5,382 bases of DNA, taken from an uncultured Collinsella sp. Lineage in GTDB: Bacteria > Actinomycetota > Coriobacteriia > Coriobacteriales > Coriobacteriaceae. Below the pieces are notes generated by a model. The model was not told the origin of the DNA. It saw only the letters and a program-made list of their open reading frames with translations, and searched no databases. Shown here in pieces: positions 1 to 4,879 of the stretch (positions within the stretch are counted from its first letter, which is position 1; every line of letters starts with the position of its first letter). Location: positions 1 to 5,382 of the forward strand of contig UROZ01000135.1 in the NCBI GenBank assembly GCA_900549655.1, written 5' to 3'. Both the position numbers and the translations under genes were made by a program.

Positions 1-503
1 ACCTGCGGCATCACCTCGGGCGCCATGGTAAACATCACCTTGGGCTGCGGTTCGCGCAAGAACTCGGCAAAATCGACCACCTTATAGGGCACGCCATCGA
101 CCTGCGACAGGTGCTCCACGCACGCATTGCTCTCGGGCACGTAGAACACGCCGTCTCGGGGGCAAACGGGCGTTGCCGGAAGGTCCGCCATGTGCCTGCA
201 GATGCGCGCGATGGTTTCGCCCGGCAGCGGGTAGCTCAGCTCGTTGATGCCGTGCGCGCGGTCGATGACCTCGGCGCCGCCACAGCCCACCATCACGTCC
301 ACCAGGCCATCGATACCCCAGAGCTCGTACATGGCCTCGGTCGCGTGGGCGTCGCGCCCAGTGCACAGGCCAAAGAGCACGCCACGCTCGCGCAGAGCGC
401 GGATCGCTGCCACAGTGCGCGGGGACACCGTGTGCTGGCTCGTGAGCAGCGTACCGTCGATATCGCAGAGTACGGCTTTAATGTGGCTGAAGGTGGCGTC
501 CAT
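1..503 (-). CDS. HAD-superfamily phosphatase, Cof-type (5' part; runs off left edge)
   Basis: Probable cytosolic phosphatase of the haloacid dehalogenase superfamily, type IIB (Cof) class. These enzymes dephosphorylate small metabolites such as sugar phosphates, nucleotides or pyridoxal phosphate through an aspartyl-phosphate intermediate. Only the first 167 codons are visible; Cof-type proteins are usually about 260-280 residues, so roughly 100 are missing. Motif I is DIDGTLL at residues 14-20, with nucleophile Asp14 and acid/base Asp16. Motif II is the Thr of LCTGR at 46-50. The segment GCGGAEV (73-79) sits where the family has its NGA-like strand before the cap domain. Motifs III and IV (Lys, then GDxxND) would lie beyond the edge. 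ATG at 503 is preceded by AGAAAGG at 515-509 with a 5-nt spacer, which supports the start. A terminator and its own promoter region separate it from the transporter upstream. The family assignment is firm; the substrate cannot be predicted. Confidence 0.9.
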   Translation of the reverse strand, partial: MDATFSHIKAVLCDIDGTLLTSQHTVSPRTVAAIRALRERGVLFGLCTGRDAHATEAMYELWGIDGLVDVMVGCGGAEVIDRAHGINELSYPLPGETIARICRHMADLPATPVCPRDGVFYVPESNACVEHLSQVDGVPYKVVDFAEFLREPQPKVMFTMAPEVMPQ

Positions 504-557
504 GGGGGCCTTTCTGGGTTGTGCGGCGGTGTGGGGTATATTCGCAAACGGCGTACA

Positions 558-567
558 TGGTATACCA
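558..567. promoter_or_regulatory. 10-bp perfect palindrome, possible operator
   Basis: TGGTATACCA is a perfect 10-bp palindrome that overlaps the candidate -10 box of the HAD phosphatase gene, about 55 bp upstream of its start codon. Position and symmetry fit binding of a dimeric repressor. TGG...CCA half-sites are common for several regulator families, including GntR members, but no regulator gene is visible here. It may also be coincidental. Confidence 0.25.
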
Positions 568-589
568 AGGCGTGGGCGTGGCCCGTCAA
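559..589 (-). promoter_or_regulatory. Candidate promoter of the HAD phosphatase gene
   Basis: Reading the minus strand, TTGACG (589-584, 5/6 to the -35 consensus) is followed after 19 nt by TATACC (564-559, 4/6 to the -10 consensus). The 19-nt spacer is longer than ideal. The -35 box sits right at the end of the preceding terminator's T-tract, so terminator and promoter are back to back. A second TATACC at 540-535 could serve as an alternative -10 but has no good -35. This is inference from consensus matches only. Confidence 0.3.
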
Positions 590-630
590 AGCAAAAACCA
601 CCACAAAGGTGCCTGGCCCCTTTGTGGTGG
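588..630 (-). terminator. Intrinsic terminator, type B repeat copy 1
   Basis: On the minus strand, a perfect 12-bp stem CCACCACAAAGG / CCTTTGTGGTGG (630-619 and 609-598) with a 9-nt loop (618-610) is followed at once by TTTTTGCTTT (597-588). A strong stem plus a T-tract is the classic rho-independent signal for leftward transcription, here ending the transporter transcript about 100 nt after its stop codon. All 43 nt match a second element at 2179-2221 except one loop base. Rightward reading gives no T-tract, so it should act in one direction only. Confidence 0.85.
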
Positions 631-654
631 CCGGACCCGAAGGGTGTCCCGGCC
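629..654. repeat. GC-rich hairpin between the type A and type B elements
   Basis: GGCCGG (629-634) pairs with CCGGCC (649-654), and ACCC (635-638) pairs with GGGT (642-645), leaving a 3-nt loop and a 3-nt bulge (646-648). Its edge overlaps the last two bases of the type B element. No second copy occurs in this window. It may strengthen termination or protect the 3' end of the transporter mRNA; that role is inferred. Confidence 0.5.
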
Positions 655-662
655 CGGAGCGC

Positions 663-727
663 AAACCATCACAACATTCGACGTTTTTCGGCAAAATCGC
701 GATTTTCATCGAATGTTGTGATGGTTT
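663..727. repeat. 65-nt hairpin repeat, type A copy 1
   Basis: AAACCATCACAACATTCG (663-680) is the exact reverse complement of 710-727, giving an 18-bp stem (19 bp with pair 681/709) around a loop of about 27-29 nt. The loop contains AAAATCGCGATTTT (693-706), itself a palindrome, so a nested hairpin is possible. The element begins immediately after the transporter's TAA stop (730-728). Aligned without gaps to the reverse complement of 4777-4841, both arms are identical and the first 22 loop bases match at 18 positions. On the minus strand only three T's follow the stem, so it is a poor terminator by itself. It more likely belongs to a dispersed intergenic repeat family of the REP, MITE or 3'-UTR hairpin kind. 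Confidence 0.85.
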
Positions 728-2014
728 TTACTGCCTTGCGGCACGATCAAAATGCCGGCGTCCAAACAGCAGCAACGCCGCGGGAACTGCCGTCACGACC
801 ATGCCCGCCCCTACGAGCGCCTGTTGCACGCCAAACGTCGCCGCCAGCCAGGGGGCAATCGCCAGCGGGGCTACGCCGGCGAACATGTTGCCAAAGCCCA
901 TGACCGAGTTGACGTGGCCGAGCTGCTCGAGCGGAGCCGTCGTTTGCACGATTGTGTTGTGGAGCGGGTTGACAACGCCCCAGGCCACGCCCAGGACAAT
1001 CTGGCCGATAAGTGCCACGCCCACGTACGGCGTTCCCACGTAGAGCAGGCTTCCCAGGCCCACGGACATGAGCGCCACGAGCAGCGTTTTAAGGTTGACC
1101 AGGTGCGGCGGCAAGCGGAGCGCGACCACGGCGCCCAGCACCGCGCCCACACCGCTGGCCGACGAGAGCCAGCCCATCCACTCGACACCGACGTGCAGGA
1201 CATCGCGGTAGAAGAACGACTCCAGCGGGTCGAAGGCACCGTAGCCAAAGTTCGAGAGGAAGATGATGCAGAAAAGTAGCGCGAGGACGCTATTGGTAAA
1301 GACCGTCTTGATGCTGGTCGCGAAGGTGGCGCGGGAAGATGTGTTGGGGTCGGGGCCTTGGCTGGCCTTATCCGATGTGATGTCGCCGATCGCAGGTTTG
1401 TCTTCGTGTGTGGCGGCCTGACTTGCACTTTGCCTAAAGCCCCAACCGGCAATGAGCGCCAGTACAGTAAAGATCATCATGAGCACGAACACCGCGCGCG
1501 ACGACGCAGCCGCCGCGACAAAGCCGCCCAGCGTGGGGCCAACGATGATACTCACGTTTGAAAACATGGCGATGGCGGAGTTGATGTCTTTGAGCTCGAC
1601 GGGGTCGTCGGTGAGATACGCCGGATAGGACGTGGCAATGGGCTGGGCAAATCCCATCACAAAGCCCAGGAGTACCGCGCCGGCAAGGACTGTTTCGGTC
1701 GCGCTGCCAAAGGCGAGAATTGCCGCGCCGGTTGCCAACGTGCCGACGATACTCGCCCGGAAATGACGGCGCGGACCCCAGGCGTCGAGCGCCGCGCCAC
1801 CCGCAAAGGATCCCAAGATCACGAATGCGTTCATAAACAGGACGGCCAGCGATGTCGCGACGACCGAAGCGCCGTCTGCATAGGTGAGCGTTCCGATGAC
1901 GCCGATAAAGTAGCTGGTCTGAAAACCGGTGTAGATGAGAAAGCGCATCGCCACCAGGCGCTTGGCCTGCACGGACAGCGAAGGTTGAGGTTTTGAGAGA
2001 AGAGATGCGAGCAT
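728..2014 (-). CDS. Major facilitator superfamily (MFS) transporter, probable efflux type
   Basis: Inner-membrane secondary transporter of 428 residues, the usual length for 12-TM MFS proteins. Hydrophobic segments fall into two halves separated by a polar loop of about 40 residues (roughly 194-235) rich in D, S, T and K. The loop between TM2 and TM3 has the motif A-like segment GGAALDAWGPRRHF (72-85). IVGPTLGG (157-164) resembles the TM5 GPxxGG motif seen in drug/H+ antiporters. Overall it looks like the MFS_3/EntS/macrolide-efflux branch, but the cargo cannot be read from the sequence. Start: an in-frame ATG exists at 2053, but ATG at 2014 has AAGGAG (2025-2020) with a 5-nt spacer and is much the better choice. 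The stop at 730-728 abuts a hairpin repeat. A terminator separates it from moaC-mobB, so it is probably transcribed alone and need not be linked to molybdenum. Confidence 0.9.
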   Translation of the reverse strand: MLASLLSKPQPSLSVQAKRLVAMRFLIYTGFQTSYFIGVIGTLTYADGASVVATSLAVLFMNAFVILGSFAGGAALDAWGPRRHFRASIVGTLATGAAILAFGSATETVLAGAVLLGFVMGFAQPIATSYPAYLTDDPVELKDINSAIAMFSNVSIIVGPTLGGFVAAAASSRAVFVLMMIFTVLALIAGWGFRQSASQAATHEDKPAIGDITSDKASQGPDPNTSSRATFATSIKTVFTNSVLALLFCIIFLSNFGYGAFDPLESFFYRDVLHVGVEWMGWLSSASGVGAVLGAVVALRLPPHLVNLKTLLVALMSVGLGSLLYVGTPYVGVALIGQIVLGVAWGVVNPLHNTIVQTTAPLEQLGHVNSVMGFGNMFAGVAPLAIAPWLAATFGVQQALVGAGMVVTAVPAALLLFGRRHFDRAARQ

Positions 2015-2019
2015 GAAGA

Positions 2020-2025
2020 CTCCTT
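2020..2025 (-). promoter_or_regulatory. Strong ribosome binding site that sets the MFS start
   Basis: AAGGAG on the minus strand lies 5 nt before the ATG at 2014. The longer in-frame alternatives at 2053 and 2032 lack a comparable site, so this element decides the start and removes 13 polar residues from the longest reading. Confidence 0.85.
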
Positions 2026-2033
2026 GTTTCATA

Positions 2034-2056
2034 CGAATGCGGACGGCGGGCATTCG
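2034..2056. promoter_or_regulatory. Inverted repeat in the MFS leader, overlapping alternative hairpin
   Basis: CGAATGC (2034-2040) and GCATTCG (2050-2056) form a 7-bp inverted repeat with a 9-nt spacer, 9 nt upstream of the AAGGAG ribosome binding site. A competing hairpin uses GACGG (2042-2046) with CCGTC (2060-2064) plus GGC/GCC (2049-2051, 2056-2058). The two share bases and cannot form together. It could be a regulator binding site or a leader RNA structure controlling access to the ribosome binding site. A -35-like TTGACA lies just upstream (2070-2065), but no matching -10 is found. The function is inferred. Confidence 0.4.
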
Positions 2057-2150
2057 CCACCGTCTGTCAAATCAATCTATCCGCATGAAACATTAAGGAC
2101 GCATCAGGACCCTTCTCTCCGCTTTTCGCCCGTCATGAACTACTTGGTAG

Positions 2151-2156
2151 ATTGTA
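2151..2156 (-). promoter_or_regulatory. Candidate -10 box for the MFS gene
   Basis: TACAAT (5/6 to the -10 consensus) lies on the minus strand 23 nt beyond the type B terminator and about 137 nt before the MFS start. No convincing -35 sits 16-18 nt upstream. CTACCAAGTAG (2150-2140), a short inverted repeat, follows directly and could be an operator. If the box is used, the leader is about 130 nt and includes the inverted repeat at 2034-2056. The rest of this gap, roughly 2071-2139, shows nothing I can name. Confidence 0.2.
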
Positions 2157-2178
2157 AGACATGTCCCACACATCTACT

Positions 2179-2221
2179 AAAGCAAAAACCACCACAAAGG
2201 AGCCTGGCCCCTTTGTGGTGG
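2179..2221 (-). terminator. Intrinsic terminator, type B repeat copy 2
   Basis: Same 12-bp stem as at 588-630, here at 2221-2210 and 2200-2189, with a 9-nt loop and the same T-tract TTTTTGCTTT (2188-2179) on the minus strand. Only one loop base (2201) differs over 43 nt. It lies about 59 nt after the moaC-mobB stop codon and should end the moa operon transcript, insulating the transporter gene downstream. Confidence 0.87.
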
Positions 2222-2240
2222 AAATGACGTTTTCCCAGAT

Positions 2241-2281
2241 AAAACCTGCCGGAATAAACCTGTCCCTTTTTGGCAGGTTTT
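2241..2281 (-). repeat. Hairpin at the moaC-mobB stop codon with two alternative pairings
   Basis: On the minus strand AAAACCTGCC (2281-2272) pairs with GGCAGGTTTT (2250-2241), a 10-bp stem with a 21-nt loop. The left arm overlaps the TAA stop (2282-2280). Inside the loop, CAGGTTT (2262-2256) can instead pair with AAACCTG (2280-2274), giving a shorter 7-bp hairpin. The outer stem ends in TTTT then ATC, so it could be a weak first terminator upstream of the type B element or a 3'-end stabilising structure. Confidence 0.6.
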
Positions 2282-3584
2282 AGGCCAGGTGATCTTGGAT
2301 GAGATCGCAGATGGCTCGGGCGTCGTTGATGTTGATGGCTCGGGTCGCAAAGCCGGCGTCGAAGGCCTGACGCGCCAGGGCCTCGTTGCAGGCAAGGGCC
2401 AGCGTGTGGCCATCGACCAGGTCGAGCGAGCTCTTGCCGCGCAAACGGTCGACACCCGATCGCGCGACCACGATGTTGTCGAAGCCCTCGGTCTTGTAGC
2501 CCTCGATGATCACCACGTCGACGTCGTTGTAACGCGACAGCAGCTCGCGCGCGGGCATCTCGTCCTCCTCGCGCGTGTCGGCGTACTCCGCCCAGCGCGT
2601 AGCGCAGATGAGGCCCACGTGCTTGGATCCGGCTTGGTGATGGCGCCAGGTGTCCTTAGCGGGCACATCGATATCAAAGCCGTGATGCCCATGATGCTTG
2701 AGCGAACCCACGCGCAGGCCGCGGCGGGTAAGCTCGGCGATGACCTTCTCGACAAGCGTGGTCTTGCCCGAGTTCTGGTAACCGATAAACGCGATCGCGG
2801 GGACGGCCGGTGTCGGAGCTGCGGGCGCGACGGCGACGGGCGCGCTTGCGGGTACGTCGCCCGCGGCTCCCACGGCCTCAACAGCAGCGACCTGGCGCTC
2901 GGCACGATCCCACACACCCGAGCGGCCACCCTCCTTGTGCAGCAGGCGCACGTCGACGATCTCCATGCCGCGATCGACGGCCTTGCACATGTCATAGATC
3001 GTTAGGCACGCGGCACTCGCGCCGGTCAGGGCCTCCATCTCGATACCCGTCTTGCCCGTCACGCCGGCCGTAACCAGTACGTGAAAGCCAACCTGCCCGT
3101 CCGCGCGCGCCGGCGCCCAGCCCTCGGGCATGTCATCGGCCGGCGTCCCCGCCGGAGCGATGGGTGCAATGTCGCACTTGCTCTTGGTAATGAGCAGCGG
3201 ATGGCACATGGGAATGATGTCGCTCGTGCGTTTGATGGCCATAATGCCCGCCACACGCGCGCAGGCAAGCACGTCACCCTTTTTGGCGCGGTCCTGCAGC
3301 ACCATGGCCTGCGTCTCGGGGTGCATGAGGATGGTGCCCTCGGCGATAGCAATGCGATGGGTCTCGGCCTTGTCTGACACGTCGACCATGCGCACCTCAC
3401 CCTTGGCGTCTACGTGCGTCAGCTCGTCGCGACGGGCGTCGCGGGCGGGCTCGGCGACAGCGCTGGCAGACGGCTGCACGGACGCGTCGGCGCTGCCAGC
3501 ATTCGCCGCAGCCGTGGCTTTATGGGCAGACATCGCGGCCCTGCGAGCGGCCTTGGTGGCATCGGCGTACCTGCTCTTGGCCAT
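2280..3584 (-). CDS. moaC/mobB: MoaC-MobB fusion: cyclic pyranopterin monophosphate synthase fused to the MGD adaptor GTPase
   Basis: A 434-residue protein carrying two molybdenum cofactor enzymes. Residues 1-52 are an Ala-rich, probably disordered extension. Residues 53-228 are MoaC, which converts 3',8-cyclo-7,8-dihydro-GTP to cPMP; visible motifs are LTHVDAKGEVRMVDVS (55-70), KRTSDIIPMCHPL (118-130), MEALTGASAACLTIYDMCK (183-201) and KEGGRSG (217-223). By comparison with E. coli MoaC as I recall it, K102, H128, E182, D198 and K201 match the active-site residues K51, H77, E112, D128 and K131. A longer-than-usual loop lies at 141-162. After an Ala/Pro/Val linker (about 229-262), residues 263-434 are MobB: Walker A GYQNSGKTT (268-276), KDTWRHHQAGS (310-320) and Walker B-like DVVIIEGYK (356-364). 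MobB binds GTP and assists MobA in guanylylating the cofactor. Start: ATG at 3584 has GGAGGA 7 nt upstream; a longer reading from 3629 would overlap moaA by 41 nt and lacks support. Confidence 0.93.
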   Translation of the reverse strand: MAKSRYADATKAARRAAMSAHKATAAANAGSADASVQPSASAVAEPARDARRDELTHVDAKGEVRMVDVSDKAETHRIAIAEGTILMHPETQAMVLQDRAKKGDVLACARVAGIMAIKRTSDIIPMCHPLLITKSKCDIAPIAPAGTPADDMPEGWAPARADGQVGFHVLVTAGVTGKTGIEMEALTGASAACLTIYDMCKAVDRGMEIVDVRLLHKEGGRSGVWDRAERQVAAVEAVGAAGDVPASAPVAVAPAAPTPAVPAIAFIGYQNSGKTTLVEKVIAELTRRGLRVGSLKHHGHHGFDIDVPAKDTWRHHQAGSKHVGLICATRWAEYADTREEDEMPARELLSRYNDVDVVIIEGYKTEGFDNIVVARSGVDRLRGKSSLDLVDGHTLALACNEALARQAFDAGFATRAININDARAICDLIQDHLA

Positions 3585-3588
3585 ATGA

Positions 3589-4644
3589 TCATCCTCCGAT
3601 TTGGGACATAAATCGTTGCGTGCCCTCAATTATCGCGTGTTCCTGCGGTTTGTGGGCCACGGCATCGCGCCAAATCGAAAGTACCTGCATATCATCACCA
3701 CGGCGCAGCGCCTCACGCACCGAATACTCGGCATCGCTGAACAGGCACGGGCGCACGTTGCCATCGGCCGTCAGGCGCAGACGGTTGCAATTCGCACAAA
3801 AATGGTTGGACATGGCGCTAATAAAGCCGACCGTACCCGCCGCGCCCGGAAAGTGCCAATAGCGCGCAGGGCCCGCGCCGGCAGGAGCGTCGTTGATGCC
3901 GAGCGGTTCAAGCTCGCCTAGACCCACCGCAGCGGCCCCGGCATTGATGCGCGCCCGCAGCTCGTCACTCGGCACGGTATCGCTCGCGTCCCACAGCTCG
4001 GGATTGAGCGCGGGCGCATGCGGATCCACAGCGCAATGCGAGCTCGTGTGTTCGTCGCCGATGGGCATGTATTCGATAAAGCGCAGGTGGATGGGGCGGT
4101 CGAGCGTGAGCCGCGCGAGGGCAGCCACATCCTGGTTGAGCCGGCGCACCACAACGCAGTTGACCTTAACGGGCTCAAAACCCCAAGCCAGCGCCGCGTC
4201 GATGCCAGCCATGGTCTGCTCGAGCCGCCCCAGACGCGTAATCTTTCCAAAGAGCGTAGGGTCGAGTGTGTCGAGCGAAATGTTGACGCGGTTAAGCCCG
4301 GCATCTTTGAGCTGCGGCGCCAGCTTGGGCAGCAGGGCGCCATTGGTGGTAAGCGAGATGTCCTCGATCTGCGGGATTGCGCAGATGTCACGGATGAGCG
4401 GGATGATACGGCGGCTGACCAGCGGCTCGCCACCCGTCAGGCGCACGCGGCGAATGCCCTCCCCCGCCACCAAGCGCACAAAGCGGGCGATTTCCTCGGC
4501 GCTGAGCAGCTCGTCGTGCGCACGGGGCGCCACGCCATCGGCCGGCATGCAGTAAATGCAGCGGAAATTGCACTTGTCGGTAACGGCAATGCGCAGGTAG
4601 TTGATATCGCGGCCAAAACCGTCATGTTGCACGTGCCCGTCCAC
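3589..4644 (-). CDS. moaA: GTP 3',8-cyclase MoaA (radical SAM)
   Basis: Cytosolic radical SAM enzyme for the first step of molybdenum cofactor synthesis: it rearranges GTP to 3',8-cyclo-7,8-dihydro-GTP, the substrate of MoaC encoded next. Length is 351 residues, slightly above the usual 320-340. The N-terminal cluster motif is C25-x3-C29-x2-C32 within TDKCNFRCIYCMP, and the SAM-binding LTGGEPL is at 69-75. The C-terminal cluster that holds GTP is C283-x2-C286-x13-C300, with NRLRLTADG at 287-295 in between. The chain ends in Gly-Gly, a conserved tail important in MoaA homologues. RFIEYMPIGDEH (188-199) is typical; a modest insertion follows it at about 200-225. The start is GTG at 4644, backed by GGGGAGGG at 4656-4649; the next in-frame GTG, at codon 5, has no such site. 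The leader is short and contains no obvious molybdenum cofactor riboswitch. The function is near certain. Confidence 0.97.
   Translation of the reverse strand: MDGHVQHDGFGRDINYLRIAVTDKCNFRCIYCMPADGVAPRAHDELLSAEEIARFVRLVAGEGIRRVRLTGGEPLVSRRIIPLIRDICAIPQIEDISLTTNGALLPKLAPQLKDAGLNRVNISLDTLDPTLFGKITRLGRLEQTMAGIDAALAWGFEPVKVNCVVVRRLNQDVAALARLTLDRPIHLRFIEYMPIGDEHTSSHCAVDPHAPALNPELWDASDTVPSDELRARINAGAAAVGLGELEPLGINDAPAGAGPARYWHFPGAAGTVGFISAMSNHFCANCNRLRLTADGNVRPCLFSDAEYSVREALRRGDDMQVLSIWRDAVAHKPQEHAIIEGTQRFMSQIGG
3592..3597 (-). promoter_or_regulatory. Ribosome binding site of moaC-mobB inside the end of moaA
   Basis: GGAGGA on the minus strand is both the two final glycine codons of moaA (GGA GGA, then TGA) and a near-perfect Shine-Dalgarno sequence, 7 nt before the ATG at 3584. 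The intergenic distance is 4 nt, so translation of the two genes is probably coupled. The site decides the start of moaC-mobB. Confidence 0.85.
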
Positions 4645-4648
4645 GCGG

Positions 4649-4656
4649 CCCTCCCC
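4649..4656 (-). promoter_or_regulatory. Ribosome binding site supporting the GTG start of moaA
   Basis: GGGGAGGG on the minus strand ends 4 nt before the GTG at 4644 (5 nt from the GGAGG core). There is no in-frame ATG near it, so this purine tract is the main reason to call the GTG start. Confidence 0.75.
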
Positions 4657-4684
4657 TCGCGCGGCAATTTATTCTTCGGAAAAC

Positions 4685-4712
4685 ATAATACCCCACGAGA
4701 GAATCATGCCGA
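4685..4712 (-). promoter_or_regulatory. Candidate promoter of the moaA-moaC/mobB operon
   Basis: On the minus strand TCGGCA (4712-4707, 4/6 to the -35 consensus) is followed after 16 nt by TATTAT (4690-4685, 5/6 to the -10 consensus). Transcription would start near 4678, giving a leader of about 34 nt with the ribosome binding site inside it. The A/T-rich patch around 4670-4690 stands out from the GC-rich surroundings. A small inverted repeat, CGAC (4721-4724) / GTCG (4732-4735), lies just upstream and might bind a regulator. Confidence 0.45.
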
Positions 4713-4775
4713 CACCCGTACGACAGGACAGGTCGCTTCGAGCAAGACCGGCTTCCCAAGCCCATCCTCAGCATA

Positions 4776-4842
4776 CAAACCATCACAACATTCGTCACTT
4801 TTCCCGTTTTTGGCGAAAACCGTCGAATGTTGTGATGGTTTG
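4776..4842. repeat. 65-nt hairpin repeat, type A copy 2 (opposite orientation)
   Basis: AAACCATCACAACATTCG (4777-4794) is the exact reverse complement of 4824-4841; pair 4776/4842 extends the stem to 19 bp. The 29-nt loop has a nested GTTTT (4806-4810) / AAAAC (4816-4820) hairpin. Its reverse complement aligns without gaps to 663-727, with 54 of 65 positions identical and all differences inside the loop. It lies 38 nt after the stop of the nuclease-like gene and about 60 nt upstream of the moaA promoter. Only three T's follow the stem on either strand, so termination would be weak. Confidence 0.85.
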
Positions 4843-4879
4843 CCTGCCCACAGCACCCTGTAGAGGGACCCAAGCGCCC

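Noticed and set aside
663..727. Type A hairpin as the main transporter terminator
   Set aside because: The stem is followed by only three T's and then GCGC on the minus strand; the type B element further on has the proper T-tract. In the plus direction there are more T's, but no plus-strand gene ends there.
244..903. Peptide segment NHHNIRRFS shared by translated frames here and at 4622-4873
   Set aside because: The shared peptide comes from translating the two type A repeats, not from homologous proteins. It only confirms the repeat alignment and relative orientation.
111..1043. Long plus-strand open frame of 310 codons
   Set aside because: It lies antisense to the HAD phosphatase and transporter genes, runs through three hairpins, and encodes a low-complexity R/A/H-rich product with no motifs. 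Long antisense frames are expected in GC-rich coding DNA.
2065..2070. TTGACA as the -35 box of a transporter promoter
   Set aside because: It matches the consensus perfectly, but the sequence 16-19 nt downstream is GC-rich (GCCGTC region) with no acceptable -10 box.
3585..3629. Longer moaC-mobB start at 3629, overlapping moaA by 41 nt
   Set aside because: ATG at 3584 has GGAGGA at ideal spacing, while the 3629 start adds 15 residues with no family similarity and lacks a comparable ribosome binding site.
588..4842. CRISPR array formed by the repeated sequences
   Set aside because: There are only two copies each of two different elements, kilobases apart and in gene gaps, with no regular spacers and no cas genes.
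4018..4863. Plus-strand open frame of 281 codons over moaA
   Set aside because: It is antisense to moaA, whose motifs are unmistakable, and continues into the type A hairpin repeat. No ribosome binding site or recognisable domain.
4645..4879. Molybdenum cofactor riboswitch upstream of moaA
   Set aside because: The likely leader is only about 34 nt and the wider gap is largely the type A hairpin. I cannot find the larger multi-stem fold expected of that riboswitch.
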